A stretch of 64,000 nt of DNA from JABDQW01 sp942492025. GTDB taxonomy: Bacteria > Pseudomonadota > Gammaproteobacteria > SZUA-229. The DNA is taken from NCBI GenBank assembly GCA_942492025.1, contig CALODJ010000006.1, positions 434,001-498,000 on the forward strand, given 5' to 3'. The notes beneath the pieces are model-generated. The model saw only the letters and a list, made by a program, of their open reading frames with translations, had not been told where the DNA came from and searched no databases. Positions 44,239-52,964 of this stretch are shown here, one piece after another. Position 1 is the stretch's first letter. Each line of letters opens with the position of its first letter. Both the position numbers and the translations under genes were made by a program.

Positions 44239-44922
44239 TCACCGCCCAGAGGTATTGTCGTCTGCTTCGCTATCGAGTGACGGATCAGCGATCTCGTCTT
44301 CTTCCCAGTCGTAGTGTTTCTGCGGTACGCGGGGATCATGATTCCTGAGCAGTATCGCCAGGACCAGGCCGATCATGGCACCAAAAAGGTGGCTCTCGAA
44401 CGAGATATCGGGTTGATTCGGCAAGATCCCCCAGATCATGCCGCCGTACAGAAAGAACACGACCATGGCAAGCGCTATCGCACGCCTGTCCCAGCGAAGC
44501 GCTCCTACGGTAAATACAAAAAACATGAAGCCAAAAGTCAAGCCGCTGGCTCCGACGTGAAAAGCCGCGCGTGCAAACAGCCACACACCCAGTCCGGTAC
44601 CGACATAGACCGACGGTATCACAATCCTTGCCGACTTCGGATAGCCATAGAGCAGCGCTGTGCCGAGTATGATCAGGGGCAGGGTGTTGGCCAGCAGATG
44701 TGTGAACGAACCATGAATCAGGGGTGCCCAGAGTATGCCGGTCAGTCCGCTGAGCTGCCCCGGGTAGACGCCATATTGGGCAAAGCTGGTGCCTGTCACG
44801 CTCTCGATGATTTTGATCAGCCACAGAAATGCGGTGAAGGACGCCACAATCATGAAAGATCGCTTCAAATGAGAGGTGTCTTGAACGGGATTCTGCCGAG
44901 AAGATGACAGGGGGTGTTTCAT
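44239..44922 (-). CDS. Rhomboid-family intramembrane serine protease
   Basis: 227 codons with about six membrane helices. Active-site landmarks are present: HLLANTLPL (Asn79), GASG (Ser126 in HVGASGLTFG) and His178 in FESHLFGAMIG. The C-terminal tail is acidic. It would cleave membrane proteins within or near the inner membrane. It lies just downstream of a PhoD-like gene on the same strand (about 30 bases apart), perhaps cotranscribed. Confidence 0.9.
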   Translation of the reverse strand: MKHPLSSSRQNPVQDTSHLKRSFMIVASFTAFLWLIKIIESVTGTSFAQYGVYPGQLSGLTGILWAPLIHGSFTHLLANTLPLIILGTALLYGYPKSARIVIPSVYVGTGLGVWLFARAAFHVGASGLTFGFMFFVFTVGALRWDRRAIALAMVVFFLYGGMIWGILPNQPDISFESHLFGAMIGLVLAILLRNHDPRVPQKHYDWEEDEIADPSLDSEADDNTSGR

Positions 44923-44953
44923 TGCGGCTCGGATTGATCGGGCATTGCCGGTA

Positions 44954-46018
44954 TTATCGGGCTATGCGTGGTAGGGTTAGCTGCCAGCTCGCATAATCGA
45001 TCAGGTAGTGCTGCAGAACGTCGCCATCGACGTCGTATAGCGTCAGTTCGACGGCAGGTGATGCATCCGTGATATAGCGGACAACACCAAAGTGATCGTC
45101 GCGCACATTATCATCACTGACACGGTATGGATTGTGTTCGCCTTCTCCGGCGCCGGCCGAGTTCAGGCCGCTGGCTGTAATTTCATAGAGTGGAAACGTG
45201 TTCTCCGTCGCCGGCAGCGCGGAGATTTCACCCAGGTGGCGGTCACCGCTCAGGAAAATGGTGTGTTGTGCCCCGGCATCCTGGATCAGCTGGATCAGTC
45301 GCTGGCGTTCGTGGGGAAAGTTACCCCATTTTTCATAACAGTGCCCGTCCGGAATGACCTGGATGCTGGAAACAATCAGCCTCAGCGCAGCCGGTTGCGC
45401 GAGCTGATCCGACAACCAGGCCCACTGCGCATCACCCAGTAGCGTAGCCGTGCGGTCTGTCGTGGCCACCAGGCGGCTGCGCGGACACTGCTGGTTAGTT
45501 TCGCCTTGCTGCAACGGATCACGAAAAGACCGTGTGTCCAGTAACAGTATCTGAATACGATGCTCGGCTTCACCAAGGTAGTGCACCGCGTATATCCCGG
45601 GACGCGCTCGCTGCGGTGCATTAGCTGGTATGTCAAAAAAGTTCATGAACGCTTGCTTGGCTTCGTCCTTGTAGCGGTACTCTGCACCGGCATTATTACG
45701 ACCATAATCATGGTCGTCCCAGGTGGCGAACAGCTGTGTCGAGTCTTTGAGTGCCTGATACTCCGCTGTCTCCGCCAGTTGCTTGTAGGCTTTTGCAATA
45801 CGGTCGGGTTCGCGTTTGAAGCGATAGAGGCCTGTGTCCGTGTAGACATTGTCACCTGCGAAGATGAAGGCATCGGGTTTCATCGAACGCACCGTCTGCA
45901 GTATCGGAACCGGCTTCCACTGGCGCAGGCAGCTACCGAAGGCGATGGTCGTGGTATCGGCGGCCGCAGGCTGGCCGACGAGGAGTGCAATGGTGAATAA
46001 CGCTTGAGTGGCGCGCAT
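44954..46018 (-). CDS. PhoD-like exported metallophosphatase
   Basis: 354 codons. Signal peptide MRATQALFTIALLVGQPAAA. Metallophosphatase motifs: FGSC, FAGDNVYTD, TWDDHDYGRN, and FLSGDRHLGEI, as in the alkaline phosphatase D family, which hydrolyses phosphomono- and diesters in the periplasm. No Tat motif is visible. Upstream of the rhomboid gene on the same strand. Confidence 0.9.
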   Translation of the reverse strand: MRATQALFTIALLVGQPAAADTTTIAFGSCLRQWKPVPILQTVRSMKPDAFIFAGDNVYTDTGLYRFKREPDRIAKAYKQLAETAEYQALKDSTQLFATWDDHDYGRNNAGAEYRYKDEAKQAFMNFFDIPANAPQRARPGIYAVHYLGEAEHRIQILLLDTRSFRDPLQQGETNQQCPRSRLVATTDRTATLLGDAQWAWLSDQLAQPAALRLIVSSIQVIPDGHCYEKWGNFPHERQRLIQLIQDAGAQHTIFLSGDRHLGEISALPATENTFPLYEITASGLNSAGAGEGEHNPYRVSDDNVRDDHFGVVRYITDASPAVELTLYDVDGDVLQHYLIDYASWQLTLPRIAR

Positions 46019-46091
46019 GCCGCTAAAAGTATCAGACTACTGTGGCGTTGTATATGAGGATTTCGAATATGCTCAGGATGTTTCCGCCAAG

Positions 46092-46290
46092 TTACACAGG
46101 CAGCCTGATCAACACGTGCGTGCCCTCGCCAACAGCGCTTTCTATCTCAAGCTGGCCACCGTGCGCTTCGGCGATCATTCTGCAGAGGTAGAGCCCGAGG
46201 CCGTAGCCACCGGTATCGCGTTGGCGCGATGGATCGACGCGATAGAAGGGCTCGGTTAAATGTGGCAGGTGTTGTGCTTCGATACCTGAA
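46092..46290 (-). pseudogene. 3-prime remnant of a sensor histidine kinase
   Basis: The frame ends with a HATPase domain tail: GSGIEAQHLPHLTEPFYRVD, then GYGLGLYLCRMIAEAHGG and EGTHVLIRLPV, stop at 46092. Everything upstream (sensor, HisKA, N-box) is missing; the sequence turns into an A element at about 46286. The eight bases ggttcagg fit both the kinase (codons for G-S-G) and the element, which marks the breakpoint. Clearly a broken gene. Confidence 0.85.
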
Positions 46291-46398
46291 CCGTGATAGG
46301 CATGCTTGAATAACACACTGTATTTTTGATCATCCGAGTTTCACTCCACAAAACCAATGCCTTACCAGTATTCCACGCCGCCTGGTGAGAAATGCGGG
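46286..46398. mobile_element. Element family A, left-truncated copy fused to the kinase remnant
   Basis: Right terminus CCTGGTGAGAAATGCGGG intact at 46381-46398 and flanked by CTAG (46399-46402); the other half is missing. The interior (tgataggcatgcttgaataa, cacactgtatttttgatcat) matches the other A copies. Confidence 0.8.
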
Positions 46399-46593
46399 CT
46401 AGCTCTCGTTCCGTACCAGGATACCCCGGTCTCGACTGACGCAGTGCTGGCGATTCAGCAGGGCTTCAATCAACCTGGCAGTGAACAACGCCTGAGCGTA
46501 TCTTACTCGAGAGAATGACCGGTTTAGCAGCGGATAAGGGCGGTCCCGGGTTTGATGACTTTGCGTTATAAGCAGCAGAACCACCCGTTGCAT
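46399..46593 (-). pseudogene. Possible gene-end remnant stopping at the A element
   Basis: A minus-strand frame ends in TAG inside the CTAG flank of the A element, as genuine genes do elsewhere in this window. The peptide end (FTARLIEALLNRQHC, ILVRNES) matches no family I know. Could be a fragment of the same kinase locus or chance. Confidence 0.25.
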
Positions 46594-46771
46594 CTGCTCT
46601 CATAATGTCTGCAGGTACTCACTTAATGAAAGCTTGTTATTGTCGTCGAGTTCGGTGCCGTATTGTTCACGCTCATGGCTATGATTGCCATTCCCGCGTA
46701 TGGTAAACATCAAAATGAGTTTGCTGCCAGCGCTGTCCCACATAACAGTCACAACACTGAATGTCGCTTAT

Positions 46772-46929
46772 TTAAGGAAGCTCCGAATAATTCATCCGTG
46801 AATTATCAGAGCAAGGGAAACATAAAATGCGATTTTCTATTTCCCTTCATTTTCAATCGCTTAACGCGATTGAAAATGGCGGCGCATCCGTGCGCCGCGG
46901 AAACTCTGAATTAATCAGAGTTTCCTTAA
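46772..46929. mobile_element. Element family E (MITE-like, 158 bp)
   Basis: Imperfect terminal inverted repeats: TTAAGGAAGCTCCGAATAA at the left and the complement of TTAAGGAAACTCTGATTAA at the right, enclosing smaller stems (aatcgcttaacgcgatt; gcggcgcatccgtgcgccgc). Related copy at 21506-21656. No coding capacity. Confidence 0.75.
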
Positions 46930-46950
46930 GCATAAAATGATTGGAGTAGC

Positions 46951-47099
46951 GTCATTGCGAGGAGCGACAGCGACGTGGCAATCTCACTGTAACGCGCGTT
47001 TCAGAAGATTACAAATTACGTCCGTGTGTTGCTCCTTTGGGGCCGCACTTTGTGCGTTATATTCTCCAGGAATGTCATGCTGCGTACCTCGCAATGACG
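46951..47099. repeat. Dispersed repeat family C pair
   Basis: GTCATTGCGAGGAGCGACAG...GGCAATCT at 46951-46984 and TGCGTACCTCGCAATGACG near 47081-47099 in inverted orientation, enclosing about 100 bases without a gene. Confidence 0.65.
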
Positions 47100-47205
47100 A
47101 ATTTACTGTAAAACAGTGCATTTTCAGCTTAAGTAAGTACCATTAGTCACAACAATAAAACAAACAGTATTTGTGGTAAAGAAGGTTTTACTTCCTATAC
47201 TTTGG

Positions 47206-47224
47206 GTATACATCATGTGTATAC
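47206..47224 (+). promoter_or_regulatory. Palindrome just before the CNB-HDOD gene
   Basis: GTATAC-N7-GTATAC ends three bases before the ATG at 47228, covering the ribosome-binding region; a TATACT hexamer (about 47196) could be the -10 box. This is a good candidate operator for repression of this gene. Confidence 0.4.
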
Positions 47225-47227
47225 GCC

Positions 47228-48487
47228 ATGTGGAATAAAAAAACGATAACAAAACTCCAGCAGGCGCCTCATGCTGAATTGCTAAGATCACTGGTCCCAT
47301 TTCGCAACTGCGATGACGGTGCCCTCGATGTGTTAGCACGGCAGTCAGAGTTGGTGCAGGTACCCGGTGATTACGTTCTGTTCGAACGCGCGTCCGATGC
47401 AGTCAAGGTTTGCTTCGTCGTCGACGGAGATATCAAACTCGTCGATGCTTCAGGTGGAAGCCGAATTGTCAGTGGTGGTTCCGTCCTATCCCACATCCCG
47501 TTGAATCCTGAAATCCGGTGCGCAGAGGACGCAATCGTGCTCGACACGGCGACCGTGATGCGTCTCGACCGGGGTGAAATCGAACGCGTGATCGGGCGTG
47601 CACTCATGCTTGCGGTCAACGAACAATCAATAACAGAAGACAGCCACCTGGACGAGGAAATCTATCTGCATGTCTATCAGGCACTGCGCTCTGGCACACT
47701 TGAGCTGCCGAGCATGCCGAGTACTGGCGTTCATATTGCCAAACATCTGGAAGATCCTGCTGCTGATAGTGACAGCATAGCGCGTATCATCCAAATGGAT
47801 CCGGCCTTGACCGCACGCTTGATCCAGGTGGCCAACAGCCCTGCTTTCAAGGGTCGGGTGCAGATCGAATCCTGCAGGGATGCGGTCACGCGGCTGGGAC
47901 AATCGACGACACGGGATCTGGTGATCAGTTTCGTTCTCAGGGGCCTGTTCCGTAGCCGTAACCCACATATCAGGGAACGCATGGAACAGGTGTGGCTGCA
48001 CAGTACTCAGGTGGCAGCGATCAGTTATGCACTCGCTAGAAAGATTCCTGGTCTGGATGCTGGTCAGGCAATGCTGGCGGGGCTCATGCACGATATCGGC
48101 GTTATACCGATTTTAACCAGCGCATCACGGTATCCGCGTCTGGCCGACGACGCCGATTTACTGGACAAGGTGGTAAGCAGGCTACGTGGGGACAGTGGTG
48201 CGATGGTGCTTAAACAGTGGGGGTTCGCTCCAGAATTCATCGATGTCGCCTTGCATGCCGAAGATTGGCAACGTCAAGGTGAGGATCAGGCTGACTACAC
48301 TGATCTTGTGATTATTGCACAGATGCACAGCCACATTGGCACCTCGAAGATGGCCGAAATTCCGCGTATCGACAGGGTACCCGCATTTCAAAAGCTGGCT
48401 GTGGGAGGCTTGGGTCCCGGTATGTCCCTGCGTGTTATGGATGAAGCGGAAGAAGAGATTAGTGCAATGCGACAGGCGCTGCAGTGA
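47228..48487 (+). CDS. Cyclic-nucleotide-binding-like plus HDOD signalling protein
   Basis: 419 codons. Residues about 20-140 form a CNB-like beta-roll (VPGDYVLFERASDAVKVCFV, VDGDIKLVDASGG); residues about 160-360 are an HDOD domain (LPSMPSTGVHIAKHLEDP, IIQMDPALTARLIQVANSP, AGLMHDIGV). HDOD proteins act in signal transduction rather than as phosphodiesterases. This architecture could couple a nucleotide or other ligand to a downstream partner. Cytoplasmic; single gene, close to a second CNB-type protein family member in the window (11.7 kb). Confidence 0.88.
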   Translation: MWNKKTITKLQQAPHAELLRSLVPFRNCDDGALDVLARQSELVQVPGDYVLFERASDAVKVCFVVDGDIKLVDASGGSRIVSGGSVLSHIPLNPEIRCAEDAIVLDTATVMRLDRGEIERVIGRALMLAVNEQSITEDSHLDEEIYLHVYQALRSGTLELPSMPSTGVHIAKHLEDPAADSDSIARIIQMDPALTARLIQVANSPAFKGRVQIESCRDAVTRLGQSTTRDLVISFVLRGLFRSRNPHIRERMEQVWLHSTQVAAISYALARKIPGLDAGQAMLAGLMHDIGVIPILTSASRYPRLADDADLLDKVVSRLRGDSGAMVLKQWGFAPEFIDVALHAEDWQRQGEDQADYTDLVIIAQMHSHIGTSKMAEIPRIDRVPAFQKLAVGGLGPGMSLRVMDEAEEEISAMRQALQ

Positions 48488-48490
48488 TAT

Positions 48491-48637
48491 ATGGATTTTA
48501 AGGAGCAATGGCTTCAGATTGACGCGGCACCAAATCAGCTCACGTCTGTCTGGTTAGATGATGATAAATATTCACCGTACAGCGATACGAATGGGCTCAA
48601 CATTGGAGGAGTACTGCTTTTGATTCCAGCTCAATGA
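48491..48637 (+). CDS. Possible 48-residue protein
   Basis: ATG at 48491, three bases after the HDOD stop, opens a frame encoding MDFKEQWLQIDAAP... ending LLLIPAQ. No clear ribosome binding site of its own; translation could be coupled. Could be chance. The rest of 48488-48852 shows nothing else. Confidence 0.2.
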   Translation: MDFKEQWLQIDAAPNQLTSVWLDDDKYSPYSDTNGLNIGGVLLLIPAQ

Positions 48638-48852
48638 CATTGTCGAAATGCTGGAACAGTGTAAAGGAATGTTTACACAATTGAGGAATAGCGTTGTATC
48701 AACAGTTACACAAGGTGTTGATATCTAATAGAGATGTGAAAATGGCATGAACTTCGCATCGTTTATTTGAAAGCATAATGAACAGTATTTACTGATTTGA
48801 TGGATGTCAGTGTTATCAAGGGATATACAGTTTAAAAAAAGAGGGGTGAGAT

Positions 48853-49131
48853 ATGATGCCCTGTCAAAATCCAGGATGCATCAGACAAATCGACTTCGAC
48901 CATATTGCATACTATGCTCGAAAGCGGTATGTAGAAGGTATCAGTACGATCGTGCTGCTCGGTGCTGCGAAAACCGATACTGAAAAAGCATGGATTGTGC
49001 TGGCCTCGCTACTCGATCTCGATGACGATAATATTCGTGAGTTGAGACCGTACTGCAACCATCAGTGCCAGCAGCAGATGTTCGATATGCGAGACCGCCT
49101 GAAGTTGATGATTGAACAGGAATCTGGCTGA
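48853..49131 (+). CDS. Hypothetical Cys-containing small protein
   Basis: 92 codons preceded by GAGGGGTGAG, a good ribosome binding site. Cys4/Cys9 near the start (CQNPGC) and Cys68/Cys72 in CNHQCQQQM could bind a metal; helices rich in Asp/Glu lie between. No family recognised. Confidence 0.65.
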   Translation: MMPCQNPGCIRQIDFDHIAYYARKRYVEGISTIVLLGAAKTDTEKAWIVLASLLDLDDDNIRELRPYCNHQCQQQMFDMRDRLKLMIEQESG

Positions 49132-49233
49132 TGCTTTTTTGATCGTCGTTGCGACACCATTCGACAGCGACGGCCTGATCTCACAGGCTTGAATCCGGTC
49201 TGCGTCCGATACCACGGATATTTCCCCGCCCAG

Positions 49234-49305
49234 TAGGGTGCGCCGTGCGCACCATGTTGTTGGAGATAACCGATTTGATATGTTTGGTGCGCACGGCGCA
49301 CCCTA
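49234..49305. repeat. Palindromic repeat family B
   Basis: Perfect 20-bp arms, TAGGGTGCGCCGTGCGCACC (49234-49253) and its complement (49286-49305). It stands alone here, not within an A element. The surrounding 49132-49569 gap has no gene. Confidence 0.85.
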
Positions 49306-49466
49306 CAAGCGGTTAAATACAGTAGTAAAATCCAGCTAGCGGCTCGCGCCAAGCCGCAAAGTTGCAATAAAATCCTGTTTTTTTTTGACACAGTTTCAGG
49401 TGCAATACCGCACGGCACTCATTCTAAAATCACACCGCGACTTTGCGCGTCTGTGACCTGTGTTGC

Positions 49467-49483
49467 ATCGAATCTGTTATGCT
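49467..49483 (+). promoter_or_regulatory. Promoter-like motif shared with korA
   Basis: ATCGAATCTGTTATGCT; a nearly identical string, ATCGTATCTGTTATGCT, lies at 58515-58531 before korA. TATGCT could be an extended -10 box in both. Distance to the start is about 86 bases here. Confidence 0.3.
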
Positions 49484-49569
49484 AATTTCCACCCAGTTCT
49501 GGCTGCACAAGCCCTCGCTGGGCTCGCCAGGACGCATGAACCTCAACTCTGCAACGATGTCACACTAGC

Positions 49570-52500
49570 ATGCACTTAAATAGACGTATCCTCTTCGGGC
49601 TGGTTTTGTCCGTCTGGCTGTGGTCTGCACACGCAGGGCTGCACCATGACCTGGAAGTGACCCTTGACCTCGACAACGCCAGCATCGAGGTGCGCGATAC
49701 TCTGAAACTGCCACCGGATCACCCCTCATCGCTGACCTTCAGTCTGCACCCCGGGCTGCAGGTCCAACTGCTGAACGACAATGCGAAGCTGACTGAATTA
49801 ACATCAAAAGCAGGCCGTTTGCTCGTGCAGTCGGAGCCATCGCTTGGTATTTACCCCCGTCGTTACCGCGTGGATCTTGCCAATGGGGATACCGGCTTTA
49901 CCTTGCACTACAAGGGCAGCATTGCACACGCTTTGCAAAATCAGGGTGAAGAGTATGCCCGCAGTTTTCAGCAAACACAGGGCATCATTTCACCGCAGGG
50001 TGTATTTCTGTCAGGATCGAGTGTGTGGTACCCGCAGGTCGATGACGGCCTTATCAGCTTTGATCTGAAAGTGAACCTGCCGCAGGACTGGAAGAGCATG
50101 AGCCAGGGCGAGTCGATCGACACGCACAGCGCTGCAGCCGAACACTGGCGTGCAATGACACCTCAGGAAGAAATCTATCTGATAGCCGGACCGTTCGTTG
50201 CGTATTCGAGTATCGAAAACGCTGTGACCGCGATGGTGCTGCTGCGTGAATCCGATCCTGCGCTTGCTGCCAAATATCTCGACCACACGCATCAGTATAT
50301 CGAGCTCTACAGTCGGTTGATCGGCCCCTACCCGTTCAAAAAGTTCGCCATGGTCGAAAATTTCTGGGAGACCGGCTACGGTATGCCTTCCTTCACCTTG
50401 CTCGGCTCACGCGTAATCCGCCTGCCCTTTATATTGTATTCGTCTTACCCGCACGAGATTCTGCACAACTGGTGGGGTAACAGCGTGTACATCGACTTCA
50501 GCCAAGGTAACTGGGCGGAGGGGCTGACCAGCTACCTGGCTGATCATCTGATCAAGGAACAACGCGGCAACGCCAGCGAGTACCGGCGAGACACGCTACA
50601 GAAGTATGCTGATTATGTCAGCAAGGCGGAAGATTTCCCGCTGAGCCATTTCCGTGGCCGACACAGTGCGCGGACCGAAGCGGTCGGCTATGGCAAGACG
50701 CTGATGCTGTTTCACATGTTGCGTCTCCAGCTGGGCGATGAGGCATTCAAACGTGGCCTGCAAGCTTTTTACCAGCAACAGCGTTTCAAGGTCGCCGCTT
50801 ATAAAGATGTAAAGGAGAGCTTTGCAAGCGTTGCAGGTGAACCGCTGGACGCGTTTTTTCAACAGTGGGTGCAGCGCAGCGGAGCGCCGCAATTGAAGGT
50901 GAGCGAGGCACGCGCCGAGCCCGATGGCCAGGATTATCAGCTCACGGCAGTGATCGAACAATCGCAGGCCGGCCCGGCCTATCGTCTAAAAGTACCTCTG
51001 GCTGTGCAAATGAATGCTATTAATCAGGCCTACCAGACCACAGTGGATCTGTCAGAAAAGAAGCAGACCATTACCCTCAAAACGCCGGCGCAGCCGCTGC
51101 GACTTGATGTGGACCCCGAGTTCGATGTGTTTCGCCGACTGCACCGCAATGAAATTCCGCCAGCCGTCAGTCAGGCAATGGGTGCCGAGCAGGTCTTGCT
51201 GGTAGTGCCGAGTGAGGCGCCAGCCGATTTGCTCGAGGCTTACCGTCTCCTCGCCCAGCGCTGGCAACAAACCCGGCCAGGCCAGCTGCAGGTCATCGCC
51301 GATAATAAGCTAAAGAAACTGCCCGCTGATAAAGCCGTGTGGTTGTTTGGTTGGCGCAATCGCTTCCGTCCACAAATCAATAGCGCGCTCGAAGCCTACG
51401 ACTTTGAGCAGCGTGGGGAAAATGTGCGAATTGCGGGCGCCGAATTGACAGCGCAGACGCATTCACTGGCAGTGCTGGGCAGACAGCCGGATGCGCCCGA
51501 TCAAGCGCTCGGCTGGCTGGCAGCCGATTCCGCTGCCGCGGTGAGTGGTCTGGGCCGCAAGCTGCCGCACTATGGACGTTACAGTTATCTTGGCTTCACC
51601 GGTACAGAGCCGGAGAATATTCTTAAAGGGCAGTGGCCAGTCGTGGAGTCGCCGATGTCGGTGCCAGTCAGGCAGCTGGATGGTGCAACAGTGAGCACGA
51701 GCCAGGCATCCCTGGCTGAACGACCGGCGCTGATAGTACCTGCCGAATCGTTTTCCATTAAACGCATGCGCGACGATATCGAGTTCCTCGCCGATATGAA
51801 GTTAGCCGGGCGTGGCCTGGGTACGGCGCAGCTGGATCGGGCGGCCGACCATATCGCCAGACAATTCGAGGCCGCGGGTTTGCAGCCGGGTGGTGAGAAC
51901 GGCAGCTATTTTCAGGCCTGGCAGCAACAGGTCGATGAACTCGATGCCCGCGTGACCATGAAAAATGTGATCGCCATTTTGCCCGGTAAGGACCCCCGCT
52001 ATGCGGGACAAAGCCTGGTTGTCGGTGCGCACTACGATCACCTCGGGCGGGGTAAACACAGCGAGCGTGCCGAGGGGCGTGGCCAGATCCACCCCGGCGC
52101 CGACGATAACGCCAGTGGTATTGCCGTGATGCTGGAAATGGCGCGCAGCCTGAAAGCTCAATCGCTGCCCCGTACCGTCGTGTTCGCAGCCTTCACTGCT
52201 GAAGAAACCGGCCTGCTGGGCTCACGTCATTATGTTGCGCAGGCCGATGACTTGCCGGTCGATGGTATCATTGCCATGCTGAATCTGGATACGGTCGGGC
52301 GTCTGGACAAGCGTCCATTGGTGCTGTTCGGCACAGGCACGGCCGATGAGTGGGTGCACGTTTTTCGCGGTGCCGGCTATGTCACGGGTGTTAATGTTAA
52401 AACCGTAGCCGATGATTTTGGCTCCAGTGACCAGACAGCCTTCATCGAGGCGGGTGTTCCTGCTGTGCAGTTTTTCGCTGGCCATCATGACGATTTCCAC

Positions 52501-52923
52501 CGGCCGGGGGACACGCCGGACAAGATTGATTACCCTGGGTTAGTCAAAGTTGCCAAAGTGCTCAATGAAACCGTGCGTTACCTGTCAGAGCGTCCGGAAG
52601 CCCTGCGCTCGACGCTGAGCGAAACACCCAACACGGCCAGGGTGGGCCCAACTGTGACGCGGCGCGTCAGTTTTGGTACAGTGCCTGACTTCACCTATAG
52701 CGGTGAGGGTGTGCGCCTGGATGATGTTCGCACCGGCACACCGGCTGAACGCGCCGGCCTGCGCACGGGTGATATCATTATTGCGGTCAACGCGGAACCG
52801 GTCAAAAGCATGCGTGCGTATTCACAGACCTTGAAAAAACTCGCTCCCGGCGATGAAATACGCGTACGCTACCTGCGAAATGGCATTGAACAAACACTCA
52901 AGGCTCGCGTTACTGAACGTTGA
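49570..52923 (+). CDS. Exported double peptidase: M1-type domain, M28 domain and PDZ
   Basis: 1117 codons with signal peptide (LFGLVLSVWLWSAHA). Residues about 25-450 are an M1 aminopeptidase-like module with HEILHNWW (295-302) and the downstream Glu in NWAEGLTSY. After a linker, about residues 730-1010 form an M28 zinc exopeptidase with its ligands: AHYDHLG, GADDNASG, TAEETGLLGS, NLDTVGR and the late His in GHHDDFHRPGD. A PDZ domain (about 1030-1110, RTGDIIIAVNAEPVKS) ends the protein. It would act as a periplasmic or surface aminopeptidase. The next gene, a TolB-like protein, follows by 41 bases, so both are probably one operon. Confidence 0.9.
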   Translation: MHLNRRILFGLVLSVWLWSAHAGLHHDLEVTLDLDNASIEVRDTLKLPPDHPSSLTFSLHPGLQVQLLNDNAKLTELTSKAGRLLVQSEPSLGIYPRRYRVDLANGDTGFTLHYKGSIAHALQNQGEEYARSFQQTQGIISPQGVFLSGSSVWYPQVDDGLISFDLKVNLPQDWKSMSQGESIDTHSAAAEHWRAMTPQEEIYLIAGPFVAYSSIENAVTAMVLLRESDPALAAKYLDHTHQYIELYSRLIGPYPFKKFAMVENFWETGYGMPSFTLLGSRVIRLPFILYSSYPHEILHNWWGNSVYIDFSQGNWAEGLTSYLADHLIKEQRGNASEYRRDTLQKYADYVSKAEDFPLSHFRGRHSARTEAVGYGKTLMLFHMLRLQLGDEAFKRGLQAFYQQQRFKVAAYKDVKESFASVAGEPLDAFFQQWVQRSGAPQLKVSEARAEPDGQDYQLTAVIEQSQAGPAYRLKVPLAVQMNAINQAYQTTVDLSEKKQTITLKTPAQPLRLDVDPEFDVFRRLHRNEIPPAVSQAMGAEQVLLVVPSEAPADLLEAYRLLAQRWQQTRPGQLQVIADNKLKKLPADKAVWLFGWRNRFRPQINSALEAYDFEQRGENVRIAGAELTAQTHSLAVLGRQPDAPDQALGWLAADSAAAVSGLGRKLPHYGRYSYLGFTGTEPENILKGQWPVVESPMSVPVRQLDGATVSTSQASLAERPALIVPAESFSIKRMRDDIEFLADMKLAGRGLGTAQLDRAADHIARQFEAAGLQPGGENGSYFQAWQQQVDELDARVTMKNVIAILPGKDPRYAGQSLVVGAHYDHLGRGKHSERAEGRGQIHPGADDNASGIAVMLEMARSLKAQSLPRTVVFAAFTAEETGLLGSRHYVAQADDLPVDGIIAMLNLDTVGRLDKRPLVLFGTGTADEWVHVFRGAGYVTGVNVKTVADDFGSSDQTAFIEAGVPAVQFFAGHHDDFHRPGDTPDKIDYPGLVKVAKVLNETVRYLSERPEALRSTLSETPNTARVGPTVTRRVSFGTVPDFTYSGEGVRLDDVRTGTPAERAGLRTGDIIIAVNAEPVKSMRAYSQTLKKLAPGDEIRVRYLRNGIEQTLKARVTER

Positions 52924-52964
52924 GCCCCCCACAACTCTAATACAAGACTCTGACGGATATAACG

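Noticed and set aside
46663..46914. 83-codon frame in the repeat-rich gap before the HDOD gene
   Set aside because: Half of it lies in MITE-like element E; not a gene.
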